This document shows positions 47,517-59,021 of a stretch of DNA of 64,000 bases, piece by piece. A model generated the notes under the pieces. That model did not search any database. It saw nothing but the letters and a program-made list of their open reading frames with translations, and was not told the origin of the DNA. How positions within the stretch are numbered: position 1 is the first letter of the stretch; every line of letters starts with the position of its first letter. Source of the stretch: Tissierellia bacterium (GTDB taxonomy: Bacteria; Bacillota; Clostridia; Tissierellales; Peptoniphilaceae); assembly GCA_030529425.1 (NCBI GenBank), contig JAUMWX010000002.1, positions 62,001 to 126,000 on the forward strand, in the 5' to 3' direction. The position numbers and the translations under genes were made by a program.

Positions 47517-48378
47517 TTTTTGCACCTCCCAGTTTTTCCAGAAGAGCATTCAATGCTTCCTCAACTGTAATTATAGTTTCATCAAATTCTATTCCCTTTT
47601 CTCTCAACATACACATAGCTTTTGTTATTTGAGGGACATCTAATCCTATTTCTTCAAGTTGATTTGTCTTTGAGTAAACATTTTTAGGGATATCGTCATC
47701 AAACACTTCGCCCCTGTGCATTACTATAACACGATTTGCAAGCTTTGCTATATCTTCCATTGAGTGAGATACCAATATGACAGTCAACTTTGGATCATTT
47801 TCATAAATATTTCTAAGCTCCATGAGAATATCATCCCTACCTCTCGGATCCAAACCTGCCGTAGGTTCATCCAACACCAAATATTTCGGCTTCATTGCCA
47901 AAACTGATGCTATAGCCACCCTTCTCTTCTGTCCTCCGGACAACTCAAAAGGGGACAAGTCCTTCATTGTATCATATTCGAGTCCGACAAGTTCCATTGA
48001 CTCTTTTACACGCTTTTCAATTTCTTCGCTGTCCAAACCCAAATTTTTCGGACCGAATCCGATATCCTTGGCTATTGTTTCTTCAAAAAGTTGATATTCC
48101 GGATATTGAAATACCAATCCCACCTTCTGCCTTATAGCTTTAAGATTTGACCTGTCTTTAAAGTCTATTATATCCCCGTCGACAGAAACTTCTCCGGAAG
48201 TTGCTTGGAGCAAACCGTTCAATAATTGAACCATTGTCGATTTTCCTGAACCGGTATGACCAATCAGTCCGATAAATTCATTTTCTTCTATCTTTATATT
48301 TATGTCTCTTAAGGCTATTCCTTCAAAAACAGTCCCCTGATTATAAATATAATTTATGTTTTTTAGTTCTATACTCAT
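47509..48378 (-). CDS. ecfA2: energy-coupling factor ATPase EcfA2
   Basis: One of two ATPases driving the ECF transporter. 289 residues with Walker A '[16 protein letters not shown]', Q-loop '[22 protein letters not shown]' (specific for ECF ATPases), signature '[15 protein letters not shown]', Walker B '[13 protein letters not shown]' and switch histidine 'VSHSMEDI'. The C-terminal extension after about 235 contacts the partner ATPase. It overlaps ecfA1 by four bases. Confidence 0.96.
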   Translation of the reverse strand: MSIELKNINYIYNQGTVFEGIALRDINIKIEENEFIGLIGHTGSGKSTMVQLLNGLLQATSGEVSVDGDIIDFKDRSNLKAIRQKVGLVFQYPEYQLFEETIAKDIGFGPKNLGLDSEEIEKRVKESMELVGLEYDTMKDLSPFELSGGQKRRVAIASVLAMKPKYLVLDEPTAGLDPRGRDDILMELRNIYENDPKLTVILVSHSMEDIAKLANRVIVMHRGEVFDDDIPKNVYSKTNQLEEIGLDVPQITKAMCMLREKGIEFDETIITVEEALNALLEKLGGAKNE

Positions 48379-49190
48379 ATACTTTTCACCAATTCTTCAA
48401 TAGTTAAAATTTCAGATGAAATATTTATTCCGTTCTTTTTCAGCAAATATGCAAGTTCAGTTACCTGTGGGACATCCAAGCCCAAGTTTTTAACCAATTC
48501 AACTTGAGAAAACACTTCCTTTGGACTTCCTTCAAGTACTATTTGCCCATGATCCATTACTATTATCCTGTCAGATAAAACAGCTTCATCCATGTAATGT
48601 GTGATATTTATTACTGTTTTATTTTGCTCTTTATTAAGAGTTTTAGCACTTCTCATTATTTGCTTTCTTCCCGTAGGATCAAGCATTGCCGTAGGTTCAT
48701 CAAAGACAATTATATCGGGATTCATAGCCAGAACTCCCGCTATTGCAACTCTTTGTTTCTGTCCTCCGGACAACATATGAGGAGCATGCTTTTTGTATTT
48801 AAGCATGCCCACGGTTTCTAATGATTTGTCAACTCGTTCACGCAGTTCGGGATTTTCAATCCCCAAATTTTCCGGTCCGAATGCAACATCCTCTTCAACG
48901 ATAGTTGCAACCATTTGATTATCCGGATTTTGGAAAACCATACCGACTTTCCTTCTGATATCCCATACATCGGTAGAAGCGGTAGTCATTCCGTTGATGA
49001 TTACTTCCCCTTCTGTAGGTATTATTTGCACATTAAGAAGTTTAGCCAGTGTTGATTTCCCTGAACCGTTATGTCCAAGTATAGTTACAAATTCCCCTTC
49101 GTGAATTTTTAAAGTAACGCCATTAAGTGCATTCTTAGAGTTTTCCTCTTCTGATGGGTATTTATATACAACATTTTTTAACTCAATCAT
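48375..49190 (-). CDS. ecfA1: energy-coupling factor ATPase EcfA1
   Basis: The partner ATPase, 271 residues: Walker A '[15 protein letters not shown]', Q-loop '[26 protein letters not shown]', signature '[15 protein letters not shown]', Walker B '[13 protein letters not shown]', switch 'ITHYMDEA'. It starts one base after the L,D-transpeptidase gene stop, so the ECF module is read together with that cell-wall gene here. Confidence 0.96.
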   Translation of the reverse strand: MIELKNVVYKYPSEEENSKNALNGVTLKIHEGEFVTILGHNGSGKSTLAKLLNVQIIPTEGEVIINGMTTASTDVWDIRRKVGMVFQNPDNQMVATIVEEDVAFGPENLGIENPELRERVDKSLETVGMLKYKKHAPHMLSGGQKQRVAIAGVLAMNPDIIVFDEPTAMLDPTGRKQIMRSAKTLNKEQNKTVINITHYMDEAVLSDRIIVMDHGQIVLEGSPKEVFSQVELVKNLGLDVPQVTELAYLLKKNGINISSEILTIEELVKSI

Positions 49191-49191
49191 T

Positions 49192-50628
49192 CTAATTATT
49201 TTTTCCTTTTTCTTCTTCTCTAATCATATCTTGTTTTTGAAATTCAGTTGGAGAATTATGTGTAGAACTTTCATATATAACTACAGGTGTATTTAACGGA
49301 ACATTTTCAAAAATTACACTCATTGCGGATTCGGGAGTATTTATACATGAGCTTCCTCCGTCATACATGTATATATCTCCACCATATGCAGTTCTGTGAT
49401 AAGAATCATGTATTCCGCTTCCTGTCCAACCTACAGGCATCCAATATTTAACCGGGTATTCATAAGGCAATCCCGAAACGGCATTGTCTCCAACCAATAC
49501 TTTATCCGTTTCCTTGGACCATACTTTATTGACACCAACCGGTGTTGCGGCATTGAAATGTGCTCCGTTTCCGGATACAATGTCAGTTTCAACCAAAAGT
49601 TCTCCTTCCAGGTAAAACCACATTTTTTGTCTTGATAAATCTATCTCTATATAGGTGTTCCCGATATCATCTTTTTTTCTTGATAAGCCTTCTAAATTAT
49701 ATTCTATTTCAACCTTGCCGGATTTTTTCTCATTAATCATTTTTACAAGGTTTTCTTTTGTATCTTCAACATTCATTTGCCAGCCGTAAATTCCTGCCGG
49801 AACTGTTATTTGACCGATATTGGTAGCATTAAATACCCTACTGTCACCATAAGTGTCGGTTTCTATCGCTATTTCAGCAATATAATCGGACAATCTGTCA
49901 TCATTTACCACATATTTATTTCCTTTCAGATCAAACATCTCAATAAGCTTTTCACCGCTTAATTCATATTTTCTATCTTCAAAGTCAAATACATATTTCT
50001 GTCCGGCAAATCTATCCAATTCTTTCTTTCTGGATATAATTTCTTTGCTATCCTTTGTAAGTTTAGGCTTCAAATACTCACTTTCAAGCTTTACGGTCAT
50101 CTTGCCCGATTTAAGCGCTTCGACTATTACCTCTTTAGTCTTTTTCAGATCCAATTTGTTTCCTTCGACTTCAGGGACTATAACTACCTTGTCACTTTCA
50201 AATTTTACATATGCATCTTCAGGCTCTGTCGAATTTTTACCTATTTCAGACTTTTCTATCAACTCACTAAATTCTTTGTCATCATAGCTTACTTCGATAG
50301 GCAAATCATACTCATGTTTTTGAAAAAATTGGATAAACCATAAAAATTTATTTTGAGTAATTTGCGGTTTTCCGACAACTTTAACATTCAGTCCGATCTC
50401 TTCGGCTTCAAGGAATAATTTTTTATTTTCGCGTCCTTCAACCTCAACAGTTCTGTCTGCCACTTCATCCAAATCGAATAGTTTATCAACAGATGCAAAC
50501 CCCTTGTTTATACCATTTACAAAGGTATTAGGATAAGTTTTGAAAGCAAAAAGTATTACTCCCGATAAATAAATTAAAATCAGTACCAATAACGAAATAA
50601 GAGTTATTTTAACGCCTTTACTTTTCAT
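49192..50628 (-). CDS. membrane-anchored L,D-transpeptidase with a variant active-site motif
   Basis: A 478-residue protein: an N-terminal membrane anchor (about 8-30), two repeats of a peptidoglycan-binding-like domain (about 60-310, often called PG_binding_4), and a YkuD catalytic domain (about 322-455). YkuD enzymes form 3-3 cross-links or attach proteins to peptidoglycan. The histidine is in '[15 protein letters not shown]' (His407) and the nucleophile in '[10 protein letters not shown]' (Cys428). The family consensus there is SHGCxN; here the second histidine is replaced by serine. It heads a run of genes continuing into ecfA1. Ribosome site AGGAGAAAAT. Confidence 0.9.
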   Translation of the reverse strand: MKSKGVKITLISLLVLILIYLSGVILFAFKTYPNTFVNGINKGFASVDKLFDLDEVADRTVEVEGRENKKLFLEAEEIGLNVKVVGKPQITQNKFLWFIQFFQKHEYDLPIEVSYDDKEFSELIEKSEIGKNSTEPEDAYVKFESDKVVIVPEVEGNKLDLKKTKEVIVEALKSGKMTVKLESEYLKPKLTKDSKEIISRKKELDRFAGQKYVFDFEDRKYELSGEKLIEMFDLKGNKYVVNDDRLSDYIAEIAIETDTYGDSRVFNATNIGQITVPAGIYGWQMNVEDTKENLVKMINEKKSGKVEIEYNLEGLSRKKDDIGNTYIEIDLSRQKMWFYLEGELLVETDIVSGNGAHFNAATPVGVNKVWSKETDKVLVGDNAVSGLPYEYPVKYWMPVGWTGSGIHDSYHRTAYGGDIYMYDGGSSCINTPESAMSVIFENVPLNTPVVIYESSTHNSPTEFQKQDMIREEEKGKNN

Positions 50629-50801
50629 ATTTTCTCCTTATATATTATATCCGCTTAATTATATCATATCCATCGGCTTTTTTAAAAGAGTATCATTAAA
50701 CAATACATATTTAGATATACACAATAATACCACATAATTTATTTTCTTTGTCTATATTTAAAATATATTTATAGTGAATTACGAAATTTTTGTATAAAAA
50801 A

Positions 50802-50830
50802 ACTATGTCGGAATTTCTTACCGACATAGT
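50802..50830 (-). terminator. intrinsic terminator of the str operon (after tuf)
   Basis: ACTATGTCGG and CCGACATAGT form a 10-bp stem, followed by seven T on the minus strand, 13 nt past tuf. Confidence 0.9.
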
Positions 50831-50842
50831 CTGTTTTATTTA

Positions 50843-52036
50843 TTATTCAATAACTTTAGATACAACTCCTGAAGCTACCGTTCTTCCACCTTCTCTAACC
50901 GCAAATCTCAATCCTTCTTCGATAGCGATTGGGCTGATTAATGAAATTGTGAATGTAGCGTTATCTCCAGGCATTACCATTTCTACTCCTTCAGCTAATT
51001 GGATATCTCCAGTAACGTCAGTTGTTCTGAAATAGAATTGTGGTCTATATCCTGAGAAGAATGGAGTATGTCTTCCACCTTCTTCTTTAGTTAATACGTA
51101 AACTTCACCTTCAAATTTAGTGTGAGGTTTGATTGTTCCAGGTTTAGCCAATACTTGTCCTCTTTCGATATCATCTCTAGTAACCCCTCTTAATAGAGCA
51201 CCGATGTTATCTCCAGCTTCAGCCAAGTCTAATTGTTTTCTGAACATTTCAACTCCTGTTACAACTACATCAGATGGTTTTTCAACCAAACCAACGATTT
51301 GTACAGTATCTCCAACCTTAACAACTCCTCTTTCTACTCTACCTGTAGCTACAGTTCCTCTACCTGTGATAGAGAATACGTCTTCTACCGGCATCAAGAA
51401 TGGTTTATCAGTATCTCTTTCAGGTTGTGGGATGTATTCGTCAACAGCTTCCATCAACTTAACAATCTTATCTCCCCAAACTCCGTCTGGATCTTCAAGA
51501 GCTTTTAATCCTGAACCTACAACGATTGGAGTGTTGTCTCCGTCATAGTCATATTCAGATAATAATTCTCTAACTTCCATTTCAACTAATTCGATTAGTT
51601 CCGGATCGTCAACTTGGTCTTCTTTGTTTAAGAATACTACGATTTTTGGTACCCCAACTTGTCTTGCAAGTAGGATGTGCTCTCTTGTTTGAGGCATTGG
51701 ACCGTCAGCAGCTGAAACGATTAGGATAGCTCCGTCCATTTGAGCAGCTCCAGTGATCATGTTCTTAACATAGTCCGCGTGTCCTGGGCAGTCAACGTGA
51801 GCGTAGTGTCTATTAGCTGTTTCGTACTCAACGTGAGAAGTATTGATTGTAATACCTCTTTCTCTTTCTTCCGGAGCCTTGTCGATATTTGCATAGTCAA
51901 CGAATTGTCCAGTACCGAATCTCTTGTTCAATACTAATGTAATAGCAGCTGTTGTAGTAGTTTTACCGTGGTCAACGTGACCGATTGTACCAACGTTTAC
52001 GTGTGGTTTATTCTTTTCAAATTTAGCTTTAGCCAT
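50843..52036 (-). CDS. tuf: translation elongation factor Tu
   Basis: EF-Tu brings aminoacyl-tRNA to the ribosome as a GTPase. 397 residues with G1 'GHVDHGKTT', switch '[14 protein letters not shown]', G3 '[11 protein letters not shown]', G4 '[10 protein letters not shown]' and the C-terminal beta barrels ending 'GVVSKVIE'. Unlike the AT-biased neighbours, the coding uses a restricted set of codons, in line with very high expression. Last gene of rpsL-rpsG-fusA-tuf. Confidence 0.99.
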   Translation of the reverse strand: MAKAKFEKNKPHVNVGTIGHVDHGKTTTTAAITLVLNKRFGTGQFVDYANIDKAPEERERGITINTSHVEYETANRHYAHVDCPGHADYVKNMITGAAQMDGAILIVSAADGPMPQTREHILLARQVGVPKIVVFLNKEDQVDDPELIELVEMEVRELLSEYDYDGDNTPIVVGSGLKALEDPDGVWGDKIVKLMEAVDEYIPQPERDTDKPFLMPVEDVFSITGRGTVATGRVERGVVKVGDTVQIVGLVEKPSDVVVTGVEMFRKQLDLAEAGDNIGALLRGVTRDDIERGQVLAKPGTIKPHTKFEGEVYVLTKEEGGRHTPFFSGYRPQFYFRTTDVTGDIQLAEGVEMVMPGDNATFTISLISPIAIEEGLRFAVREGGRTVASGVVSKVIE

Positions 52037-52054
52037 TTCTATCCTCCCAAATTA

Positions 52055-54145
52055 TTAATTAGATTTTTTTCCTTCTAAAACTTTTTCTTTTATGCTGTCC
52101 GGCACTCTTTCATAATGGTCAAATTGCATTGAATAAGTAGCACGACCTTGAGTATTTGAACGAAGGTCTGTAGCATAACCGAACATTTCTGACAATGGAA
52201 TGTAAGCCGTTACTATTTGAGTACCGTCCTTAGTTTCCATTCCGTCAATTCTACCTCTTCTTGATGAAACATCTCCCATAACATCCCCAAGATATTCTTC
52301 AGGTGTTACGATTTCAACTTTTTCAGTTGGCTCCAACAGTATCGGACCCGCTTTTTCAACAGCAGCTCTCAATCCCATTGATCCGGCAATTTGGAATGCC
52401 ATTTCTGAAGAGTCAACTTCGTGGTATGATCCATCGAATAATGTTACTTTCAAGTCTAATATTGGATAACCTGCAAGAACACCTGATTCACAAGCTTCTC
52501 TTACACCACGCTCAACTGAGCCGATATATTCTCTAGGAACAACCCCTCCTACAATAGCATCAATAAATTCGATACCTTTTCCTTGTTCACCCGGTTCAAC
52601 TTTAAGTTTAACATGTCCGTATTGTCCACGTCCACCGGATTGACGCACGAACTTACCGTCCGATTCCGCAACTTTAGTGATTGATTCTCTATATGATACT
52701 TGTGGGTTACCTACATTAGCTTCTACTTTAAACTCTCTCAAAAGTCTTTCAACAATTACTTCAAGGTGAAGTTCACCCATTCCGGCAATAATTGTCTGAC
52801 CTGTTTCCTTATTTGTGTATGTTCTGAATGTCGGATCTTCTTCTGCCAATTTTCCTAAAGCAATACCCATCTTTTCTTGAGATGCTTTTGTCTTAGGTTC
52901 GATAGCTACCGAGATAACAGGTTCAGGGAATTCCATCTTCTCAAGAATGATTTGATGGTCTTGATCACATAATGTGTCTCCTGTAGTCGTATCTTTCAAT
53001 CCTATAGCAGCTCCGATATTTCCTGCAGAAATTTCTTCCAATTCATTTCTTTGATTGGAGTGCATTTCCAAGATTCTTCCGATTCTTTCTCTTCTGCCCT
53101 TTGTTGAATTGTATACATATGATCCTGATGTAACCTTACCTGAATACACTCTGAAATATGTCAACTTACCTACATACGGGTCGGTAACAATCTTGAATGC
53201 CAATGCTGAGAACGGCTCATCAACTGATGAAGGTCTTTCGTCAACAATGTCTTCAGCCTCTTCATTTTTCTTAGGTAGGATACCCTTAATCGCAGGAACA
53301 TCCGTAGGGGCAGGCATATAATCAACGATACCGTCGATTAGGAATTGAACCCCTCTCTTTTTATATGCAGATCCGCAAAATACAGGGAAAATATCTCTAT
53401 TAATTGTGGATACTCTTACTGCTTTCTTAAGCTCTTCAGGAGTAATTTCTTCTCCTTCCAAGTATTTCATCATAATTTCTTCGTTTGAATCAGATACTGC
53501 CTCAATCAAAGCATTTCTGTATTCTTCCGCTTGTTCTCTTAACTCTTCCGGAACTTCAGTCTTTTCAATATCTTGTCCTAAATCATCATGGTAAATTTCA
53601 GCCTCCATTTTAACAAGGTCTATTAAACCTACAAAGTTAGCTTCTTTACCAACAGGAATTTGTACAGGTACGGCATTAGCTTTAAGCTTATTCTTTATAG
53701 TGTCTACCGCCATAAAGAAATCAGCTCCTGTAGCATCCATCTTGTTGATGAAACACATACGAGGCACTCCGTATCTGTCCGCTTGTCTCCAAACAGTTTC
53801 AGATTGCGGTTCTACCCCACTCTTAGCGTCGAATAATGCAACGGCACCGTCAAGAACTCTTAGAGATCTTTCTACTTCAACGGTAAAGTCAACGTGTCCA
53901 GGAGTATCAATGATATTAATTTTGTGATCGTTCCAATAGCATGTAGTAGCTGCAGAGGCGATAGTGATACCTCTTTCTTTTTCTTGGTCCATTGAGTCCA
54001 TGATTGCAGTACCTTCATGCGTGTCTCCCATTTTATGGATTTTTCCTGTATAGAATAATATTCTCTCAGTTACTGTCGTTTTACCGGCATCTATGTGAGC
54101 CATTATCCCAACATTTCTAATTTGATCTAGTTTAATGTCTGACAC
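52055..54145 (-). CDS. fusA: translation elongation factor G
   Basis: EF-G is the GTPase that drives translocation. 696 residues with G1 'AHIDAGKTT', switch '[15 protein letters not shown]', G3 '[16 protein letters not shown]', G4 '[10 protein letters not shown]', and domains II-V including '[14 protein letters not shown]' and '[25 protein letters not shown]'. The full domain order and the position inside the str operon identify it as canonical EF-G rather than TetM-like or EF-G2 forms. Confidence 0.99.
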   Translation of the reverse strand: MSDIKLDQIRNVGIMAHIDAGKTTVTERILFYTGKIHKMGDTHEGTAIMDSMDQEKERGITIASAATTCYWNDHKINIIDTPGHVDFTVEVERSLRVLDGAVALFDAKSGVEPQSETVWRQADRYGVPRMCFINKMDATGADFFMAVDTIKNKLKANAVPVQIPVGKEANFVGLIDLVKMEAEIYHDDLGQDIEKTEVPEELREQAEEYRNALIEAVSDSNEEIMMKYLEGEEITPEELKKAVRVSTINRDIFPVFCGSAYKKRGVQFLIDGIVDYMPAPTDVPAIKGILPKKNEEAEDIVDERPSSVDEPFSALAFKIVTDPYVGKLTYFRVYSGKVTSGSYVYNSTKGRRERIGRILEMHSNQRNELEEISAGNIGAAIGLKDTTTGDTLCDQDHQIILEKMEFPEPVISVAIEPKTKASQEKMGIALGKLAEEDPTFRTYTNKETGQTIIAGMGELHLEVIVERLLREFKVEANVGNPQVSYRESITKVAESDGKFVRQSGGRGQYGHVKLKVEPGEQGKGIEFIDAIVGGVVPREYIGSVERGVREACESGVLAGYPILDLKVTLFDGSYHEVDSSEMAFQIAGSMGLRAAVEKAGPILLEPTEKVEIVTPEEYLGDVMGDVSSRRGRIDGMETKDGTQIVTAYIPLSEMFGYATDLRSNTQGRATYSMQFDHYERVPDSIKEKVLEGKKSN

Positions 54146-54166
54146 TTTTTGTACTCCTTATTTTGA

Positions 54167-54637
54167 TTAATATCTGTAATGTGCAAAAGCTCTGTTAGCT
54201 TCAGCCATCTTGTGCATTTCTTCTTTTTTCTTAACGCTTGATCCAGTGTTGTTTGCAGCATCTAAGATTTCTTTTGAAAGTCTTTCAATCATAGTCTTCT
54301 CTCCTCTATTTCTAGAGTAGTTTACCAACCATCTTAGTGCTAAAGTTTGACGTCTTTCAGGTCTTACTTCCATTGGAACTTGGTAAGTAGCTCCCCCGAT
54401 TCTTCTTGCTTTAACTTCAAGAAGTGGCATGATGTTGTTCATAGCTCTTTGGAATACTTCCAAAGATTCTTCGCCTGTTTGTTCAGCAATAGCATCCAGT
54501 GCTCCGTAAACAATCTTTTGAGCCACACCTTTTTTACCGTCTAGCATTACGTTATTTATCAATTTAGATACTACCAAATCGTTGAATTTCGGATCTGGCA
54601 TAACTAATTTTTTTGATACACCGCTTTTTCTTGGCAC
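54167..54637 (-). CDS. rpsG: 30S ribosomal protein S7
   Basis: S7 nucleates assembly of the 30S head. The 156-residue protein has '[18 protein letters not shown]', '[19 protein letters not shown]', '[29 protein letters not shown]' and '[20 protein letters not shown]'. Gene order rpsL-rpsG-fusA-tuf is standard; S7 is often the autoregulator of this operon. Confidence 0.99.
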   Translation of the reverse strand: MPRKSGVSKKLVMPDPKFNDLVVSKLINNVMLDGKKGVAQKIVYGALDAIAEQTGEESLEVFQRAMNNIMPLLEVKARRIGGATYQVPMEVRPERRQTLALRWLVNYSRNRGEKTMIERLSKEILDAANNTGSSVKKKEEMHKMAEANRAFAHYRY

Positions 54638-54743
54638 TTTTCTTCCCTCCTTACTAATTAGTATTTCATTGGTACTCGGTTTTCACCGATAAGTGCATTG
54701 TTGATATATAAATCTAAACATATATGCACTTTCAATTATTTAA

Positions 54744-55151
54744 TTATGCTTTTTTAGCACCGTACTTAGATCTGGCTTGCTTTCTTCCGTTAACGCCGGC
54801 TGTATCTAAAGTACCTCTAATGATATGGTATCTTACCCCTGGTAAGTCCTTTACTCTTCCACCTCTTATAAGCACAACACTGTGTTCTTGTAAGTTGTGT
54901 CCAATTCCCGGAATGTATGATAGAACTTCAGCTCCATTTGTAAGTCTTACTCTGGCAACCTTTCTCAAAGCTGAGTTAGGCTTCTTAGGAGTAACCGTTC
55001 TTACAGAAGTACAAACCCCTCTCTTTTGTGGAGAATTAACTTTAGTATTTTCTTTTCTTAAAGTATTAAAGTTATATCCCATAGCAGGAGTTTTAGATTT
55101 TTTCTTTTCGCTTTCTCTATTCTTCCTAATTAATTGGTTAATTGTAGGCAT
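54744..55151 (-). CDS. rpsL: 30S ribosomal protein S12
   Basis: S12 helps decode at the A site. The 135-residue protein shows '[13 protein letters not shown]', '[31 protein letters not shown]' with the lysine of the streptomycin-determining loop, and '[28 protein letters not shown]'. The loops read as the wild-type, streptomycin-sensitive form. The gene heads the str operon behind its own promoter. Confidence 0.99.
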   Translation of the reverse strand: MPTINQLIRKNRESEKKKSKTPAMGYNFNTLRKENTKVNSPQKRGVCTSVRTVTPKKPNSALRKVARVRLTNGAEVLSYIPGIGHNLQEHSVVLIRGGRVKDLPGVRYHIIRGTLDTAGVNGRKQARSKYGAKKA

Positions 55152-55246
55152 ATCGCACCTCCTTCTGTTTAAATTTATATATCAACGCAACGCATTGAAT
55201 TCGTTAAATTGAATAAAAGATATAATCTTTGAATTTAACCTTTATA

Positions 55247-55275
55247 ATTCTATCATCAGTATATGTTAAAGTCAA
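55247..55275 (-). promoter_or_regulatory. promoter of the str operon
   Basis: TTGACT (55270-55275), 17 nt, TAGAAT (55247-55252) on the minus strand, about 95 nt before the rpsL start. Confidence 0.65.
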
Positions 55276-55405
55276 CATTTCTAAAATATTTGTTCCTTGT
55301 TTTATAGCTAATAGTACTAAATTATTAGAATCATAATTTAATTTTTTTCATTTTTGAATTGTTTATTACAAAATTCATTAATTTTTTGTAATAAATCTGA
55401 TATTC

Positions 55406-55435
55406 AAAAGGATGTATCTTAAGATACATCCTTTT
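55406..55435. terminator. intrinsic terminator after rpoC
   Basis: A 13-bp stem (AAAAGGATGTATC with GATACATCCTTTT) and TTAA loop, perfectly symmetric over 30 nt, placed 11 nt past the rpoC stop and ahead of the str promoter. Confidence 0.75.
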
Positions 55436-55446
55436 AATTATTCACT

Positions 55447-58400
55447 TTATTCACTGACTTTTTCCAAATCATCAGTCTTTGCTTTTATTTTTACATTCGC
55501 ATATTTTTTGATGCCCGTTCCGGCAGGAATAAGTTTACCGATTATGATATTTTCTTTTAATCCTATCAAATCGTCATGCTTTCCTTTTATTGATGCATCA
55601 GTTAATACCCTTGTGGTTTCCTGGAAGGATGCTGCGGATAAGAATGAATCGGATGCAATACTTGCTTTAGTGATACCTAAAAGTATATTTTCAACAATGG
55701 CTTCCTTCTTTCCTTCTTCTCTAAGTCTCTTGTTTTCAGCGTCAACAACCCTTCTGTTTACCATTGTACCCGTCAAGAATGAAGAATCTCCTCCGTCAAG
55801 TATATTTACTTTTTGCAACATTTGCTTAATGATTATTTCAATATGTTTATCATCAATGTCTACACCTTGAAGTCTGTATACTTTTTGAACTTCTTTTATA
55901 ATGTAGTCCTGAACCGCAAGAGTTCCCAATAATTCAAGATATTCGTGCGGATTTATTGAACCCTCGGTTATCTTGTCGCCTTTCTTTATTTCATATCCGT
56001 TCGCAACAATAGGTTTTATATTGTATGGAATTTGATATTTAACTTTTTCCTCTTCATTTTTAATGAATACTTCAAGTTTTCCATCGACATCTTCATAAAT
56101 TACCGTTCCGTCATTCTTCGCAATTATCGCTTGTCCCTTAGGTCTACGCGCTTCAAACAACTCTTCAACTCTCGGAAGACCCTGTGTGATGGCTCCGGCT
56201 CCGGCAACCCCTCCGGTGTGGAATGTTCTCATCGTAAGCTGTGTACCCGGTTCCCCGATTGATTGTGCTGCGATAATGCCCACAGCTTCTCCAATGTTTG
56301 CAGATTTGCCTGTAGCAAGGTTTCTTCCGTAACACTTAGAGCATACTCCATGTTCCGCCTGACATTCCAATGCGGATCTTACTTTCACTTCGGTGATAAC
56401 CTTAATTTCTTTTTTGCCGTCAAAAGTTTCCAAAACATGTTCTTTTGATATCTCTTCCGCCATTTGCTCATTTATGATTTCATTTTTATGAACAATGATT
56501 TCTCCCGTAATAGGATGAAGTATGTCTTCAAAAGAAGTTCTTCCGGTAATTCTTGATTTTAAAGATTCAATAAGTTCCTTGCCTTCTCTAAATTCTTTAA
56601 CCGTAATATATGAATCCGTTCCGCAATCGTCTTCTCTTACGATTACATCTTGCGAAACATCCACCAATCTTCTTGTCAAATATCCCGAGTCCGCCGTTCT
56701 TAACGCCGTATCGGAAAGTCCTTTTCTTGAACCGTGAGTTGAAATAAAGAATTCTTGTACTGAAAGTCCTTCACGGAAATTCGCCTTAACCGGAATTTCA
56801 ATTGTTCTTCCCGTTGTAGACGCCATCAATCCACGCATACCTCCAAGCTGTCTAATCTGTCTGATACTACCTCTGGCTCCGGAATTTGCCATTACGGCAA
56901 TTGAATTTGTAGTCTCAAGATTTTTAATCAACTCTTTGGCAACATCATCAGTAGCTTTAGTCCAAGTCTTAATAACCTGGTTATATCTTTCATTCTCTGT
57001 ATATAGCCCCATGTCGGTATATTCTTCAATTTCGAAAACTTTCTTTTCAGCTTCTTCGATAATTGATTTCTTGGTTTCAGGAACCGTAACATCGGACATA
57101 GAAATTGATATTGATGCCAAGGTTGAATATTTATATCCGGTCGCTTTGATGTAATCCAATAATCTTGCAGTTCTTATATTTCCATGTCTTATGAAACATT
57201 TTTCGATAAGTTGAGATAAGCTCTTACTATCCATCAACGAATCAATTTCAAGTGAATACTTGTCTTTTGACCTGTCAATATATCCCAAATCTTGAGGTAT
57301 TTCAGAGTTAAATATAAAACGCCCAACTGTGGATTTAATTATTTTACCGTGATCTTCATTATCAATTTTTCTTCTGACACTTACTTTGGAATGAAGATTA
57401 ATAACCTTGTTTTCCAAAGCCTTAATCATTTCATCATAATCCTCAAATACAAAAGATGTATCTTCAGATGTAAAATCGGATGTCAGATAATATGCTCCAA
57501 GAACCATATCCTGAGTAGGAGTGGTTATAGGTTTTCCGTCTTTTGGAGCCAAAATATTATTTGTACTCATCATTAAAAGTCTTGCTTCCGCTTGAGCTTC
57601 CGCTGACAAAGGTACGTGAACAGCCATTTGGTCCCCGTCAAAATCGGCATTATATGCCGTACAAACCATAGGATGAAGCTTTATTGCCTTTCCTTCTACC
57701 AAAACAGGTTCAAATGCTTGAATTCCAAGTCTGTGAAGAGTAGGAGCTCTGTTTAATAATACCGGATGATCCTTGATCACTTCTTCCAATGCTCCCCAAA
57801 CAACCGGTTTCTTTCTGTCTATCAATTTCTTTGCCGATCTGATATTATGGGCATCTTCATTTTTAACCAGTTTTTCCATGATAAAAGGTTTAAATAATTC
57901 AAGTGCCATATCCTTCGGTAGACCGCATTGATAGAATTTCAGCTCGGGTCCGACAACTATTACGGATCTTCCTGAGTAATCAACTCTCTTTCCAAGCAAG
58001 TTTTGTCTGAATCTACCGGTTTTACCTTTAAGCATATCGGACAATGACTTTAACGGTCTGTTGGAAGCTCCGGTAACAGGTTTTCCTCTTCTTCCGTTAT
58101 CTATCAACGCATCTACAGCTTCCTGCAACATTCTCTTTTCATTTCTTACGATTATGTCAGGTGCTCCGATATCCAAAAGTCTTTTTAATCTGTTATTTCT
58201 ATTGATAACTCTTCTATATAAATCGTTCAAATCTGATGTAGCAAATCTTCCACCTTCCAGTTGAACCATCGGTCTCAAATCCGGAGGAATAACAGGAAGG
58301 ACATCCAAACACATCCACTCAGGTCTGTTTCCCGATTGAAGGAATGATTCCACAACTTCAAGTCTTCTGTAAGCTCTAATTCTCTTTTGTCCTGTAGCAG

Positions 58401-58992
58401 TCAAAAGTTCTTCACTCAATTCCTTTTGCTCTTTTTGAAGGTCAACTTGTGAAAGAAGTTTTTTGATTGCCTCCGCCCCCATCAAGGCTTCAAATTCGTC
58501 GTCATACTCATCATAATATTTGTTGAATTCGGTTTCTGTAAGAACTTGTTTATATGCCAATTCACTACATTCACCAGGATCAGTTATAACATAATTAGCA
58601 AAGTATAAAACTTTTTCCAAGGATTTCGGACTCATATCTAATAGAAGTCCCATTCTTGAAGGTATTCCCTTGAAATACCAAATATGGGATACGGGAGTAG
58701 CCAATTCGATATGTCCCATTCTTTCTCTACGAACTTTCGCCTTGGTTACTTCAACTCCACATTTTTCACAGATTACACCTTTATATCTTATTCTCTTATA
58801 TTTTCCACAATTACATTCAAAGTCCTTTGTCGGACCAAATATTTTTTCACAGAATAGCCCTTCTTTTTCGGGTTTTAATGTTCTATAGTTAATTGTCTCA
58901 GGTTTTTTTACTTCCCCTCTAGACCAACTCCTCATCATTTCAGGAGATGCTAGGCCTATTTGCATTGCTTCAAAACTTGTCATTTCTTTCAA
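55447..58992 (-). CDS. rpoC: RNA polymerase beta' subunit
   Basis: The 1181-residue beta' subunit forms half of the polymerase active centre. The N-terminal zinc ribbon '[21 protein letters not shown]' holds Cys60, Cys62, Cys75 and Cys78. The catalytic magnesium loop is '[17 protein letters not shown]', and the trigger-loop region '[20 protein letters not shown]' and '[21 protein letters not shown]' are intact. The second zinc site reads 'CGTDSYITV' and '[19 protein letters not shown]'. It follows rpoB with a 29-nt gap. Length is in the usual Firmicutes range. Confidence 0.99.
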   Translation of the reverse strand: MKEMTSFEAMQIGLASPEMMRSWSRGEVKKPETINYRTLKPEKEGLFCEKIFGPTKDFECNCGKYKRIRYKGVICEKCGVEVTKAKVRRERMGHIELATPVSHIWYFKGIPSRMGLLLDMSPKSLEKVLYFANYVITDPGECSELAYKQVLTETEFNKYYDEYDDEFEALMGAEAIKKLLSQVDLQKEQKELSEELLTATGQKRIRAYRRLEVVESFLQSGNRPEWMCLDVLPVIPPDLRPMVQLEGGRFATSDLNDLYRRVINRNNRLKRLLDIGAPDIIVRNEKRMLQEAVDALIDNGRRGKPVTGASNRPLKSLSDMLKGKTGRFRQNLLGKRVDYSGRSVIVVGPELKFYQCGLPKDMALELFKPFIMEKLVKNEDAHNIRSAKKLIDRKKPVVWGALEEVIKDHPVLLNRAPTLHRLGIQAFEPVLVEGKAIKLHPMVCTAYNADFDGDQMAVHVPLSAEAQAEARLLMMSTNNILAPKDGKPITTPTQDMVLGAYYLTSDFTSEDTSFVFEDYDEMIKALENKVINLHSKVSVRRKIDNEDHGKIIKSTVGRFIFNSEIPQDLGYIDRSKDKYSLEIDSLMDSKSLSQLIEKCFIRHGNIRTARLLDYIKATGYKYSTLASISISMSDVTVPETKKSIIEEAEKKVFEIEEYTDMGLYTENERYNQVIKTWTKATDDVAKELIKNLETTNSIAVMANSGARGSIRQIRQLGGMRGLMASTTGRTIEIPVKANFREGLSVQEFFISTHGSRKGLSDTALRTADSGYLTRRLVDVSQDVIVREDDCGTDSYITVKEFREGKELIESLKSRITGRTSFEDILHPITGEIIVHKNEIINEQMAEEISKEHVLETFDGKKEIKVITEVKVRSALECQAEHGVCSKCYGRNLATGKSANIGEAVGIIAAQSIGEPGTQLTMRTFHTGGVAGAGAITQGLPRVEELFEARRPKGQAIIAKNDGTVIYEDVDGKLEVFIKNEEEKVKYQIPYNIKPIVANGYEIKKGDKITEGSINPHEYLELLGTLAVQDYIIKEVQKVYRLQGVDIDDKHIEIIIKQMLQKVNILDGGDSSFLTGTMVNRRVVDAENKRLREEGKKEAIVENILLGITKASIASDSFLSAASFQETTRVLTDASIKGKHDDLIGLKENIIIGKLIPAGTGIKKYANVKIKAKTDDLEKVSE

Positions 58993-59021
58993 GAAGCGCT
59001 CCTTTCTTTAATTAAAGATTA

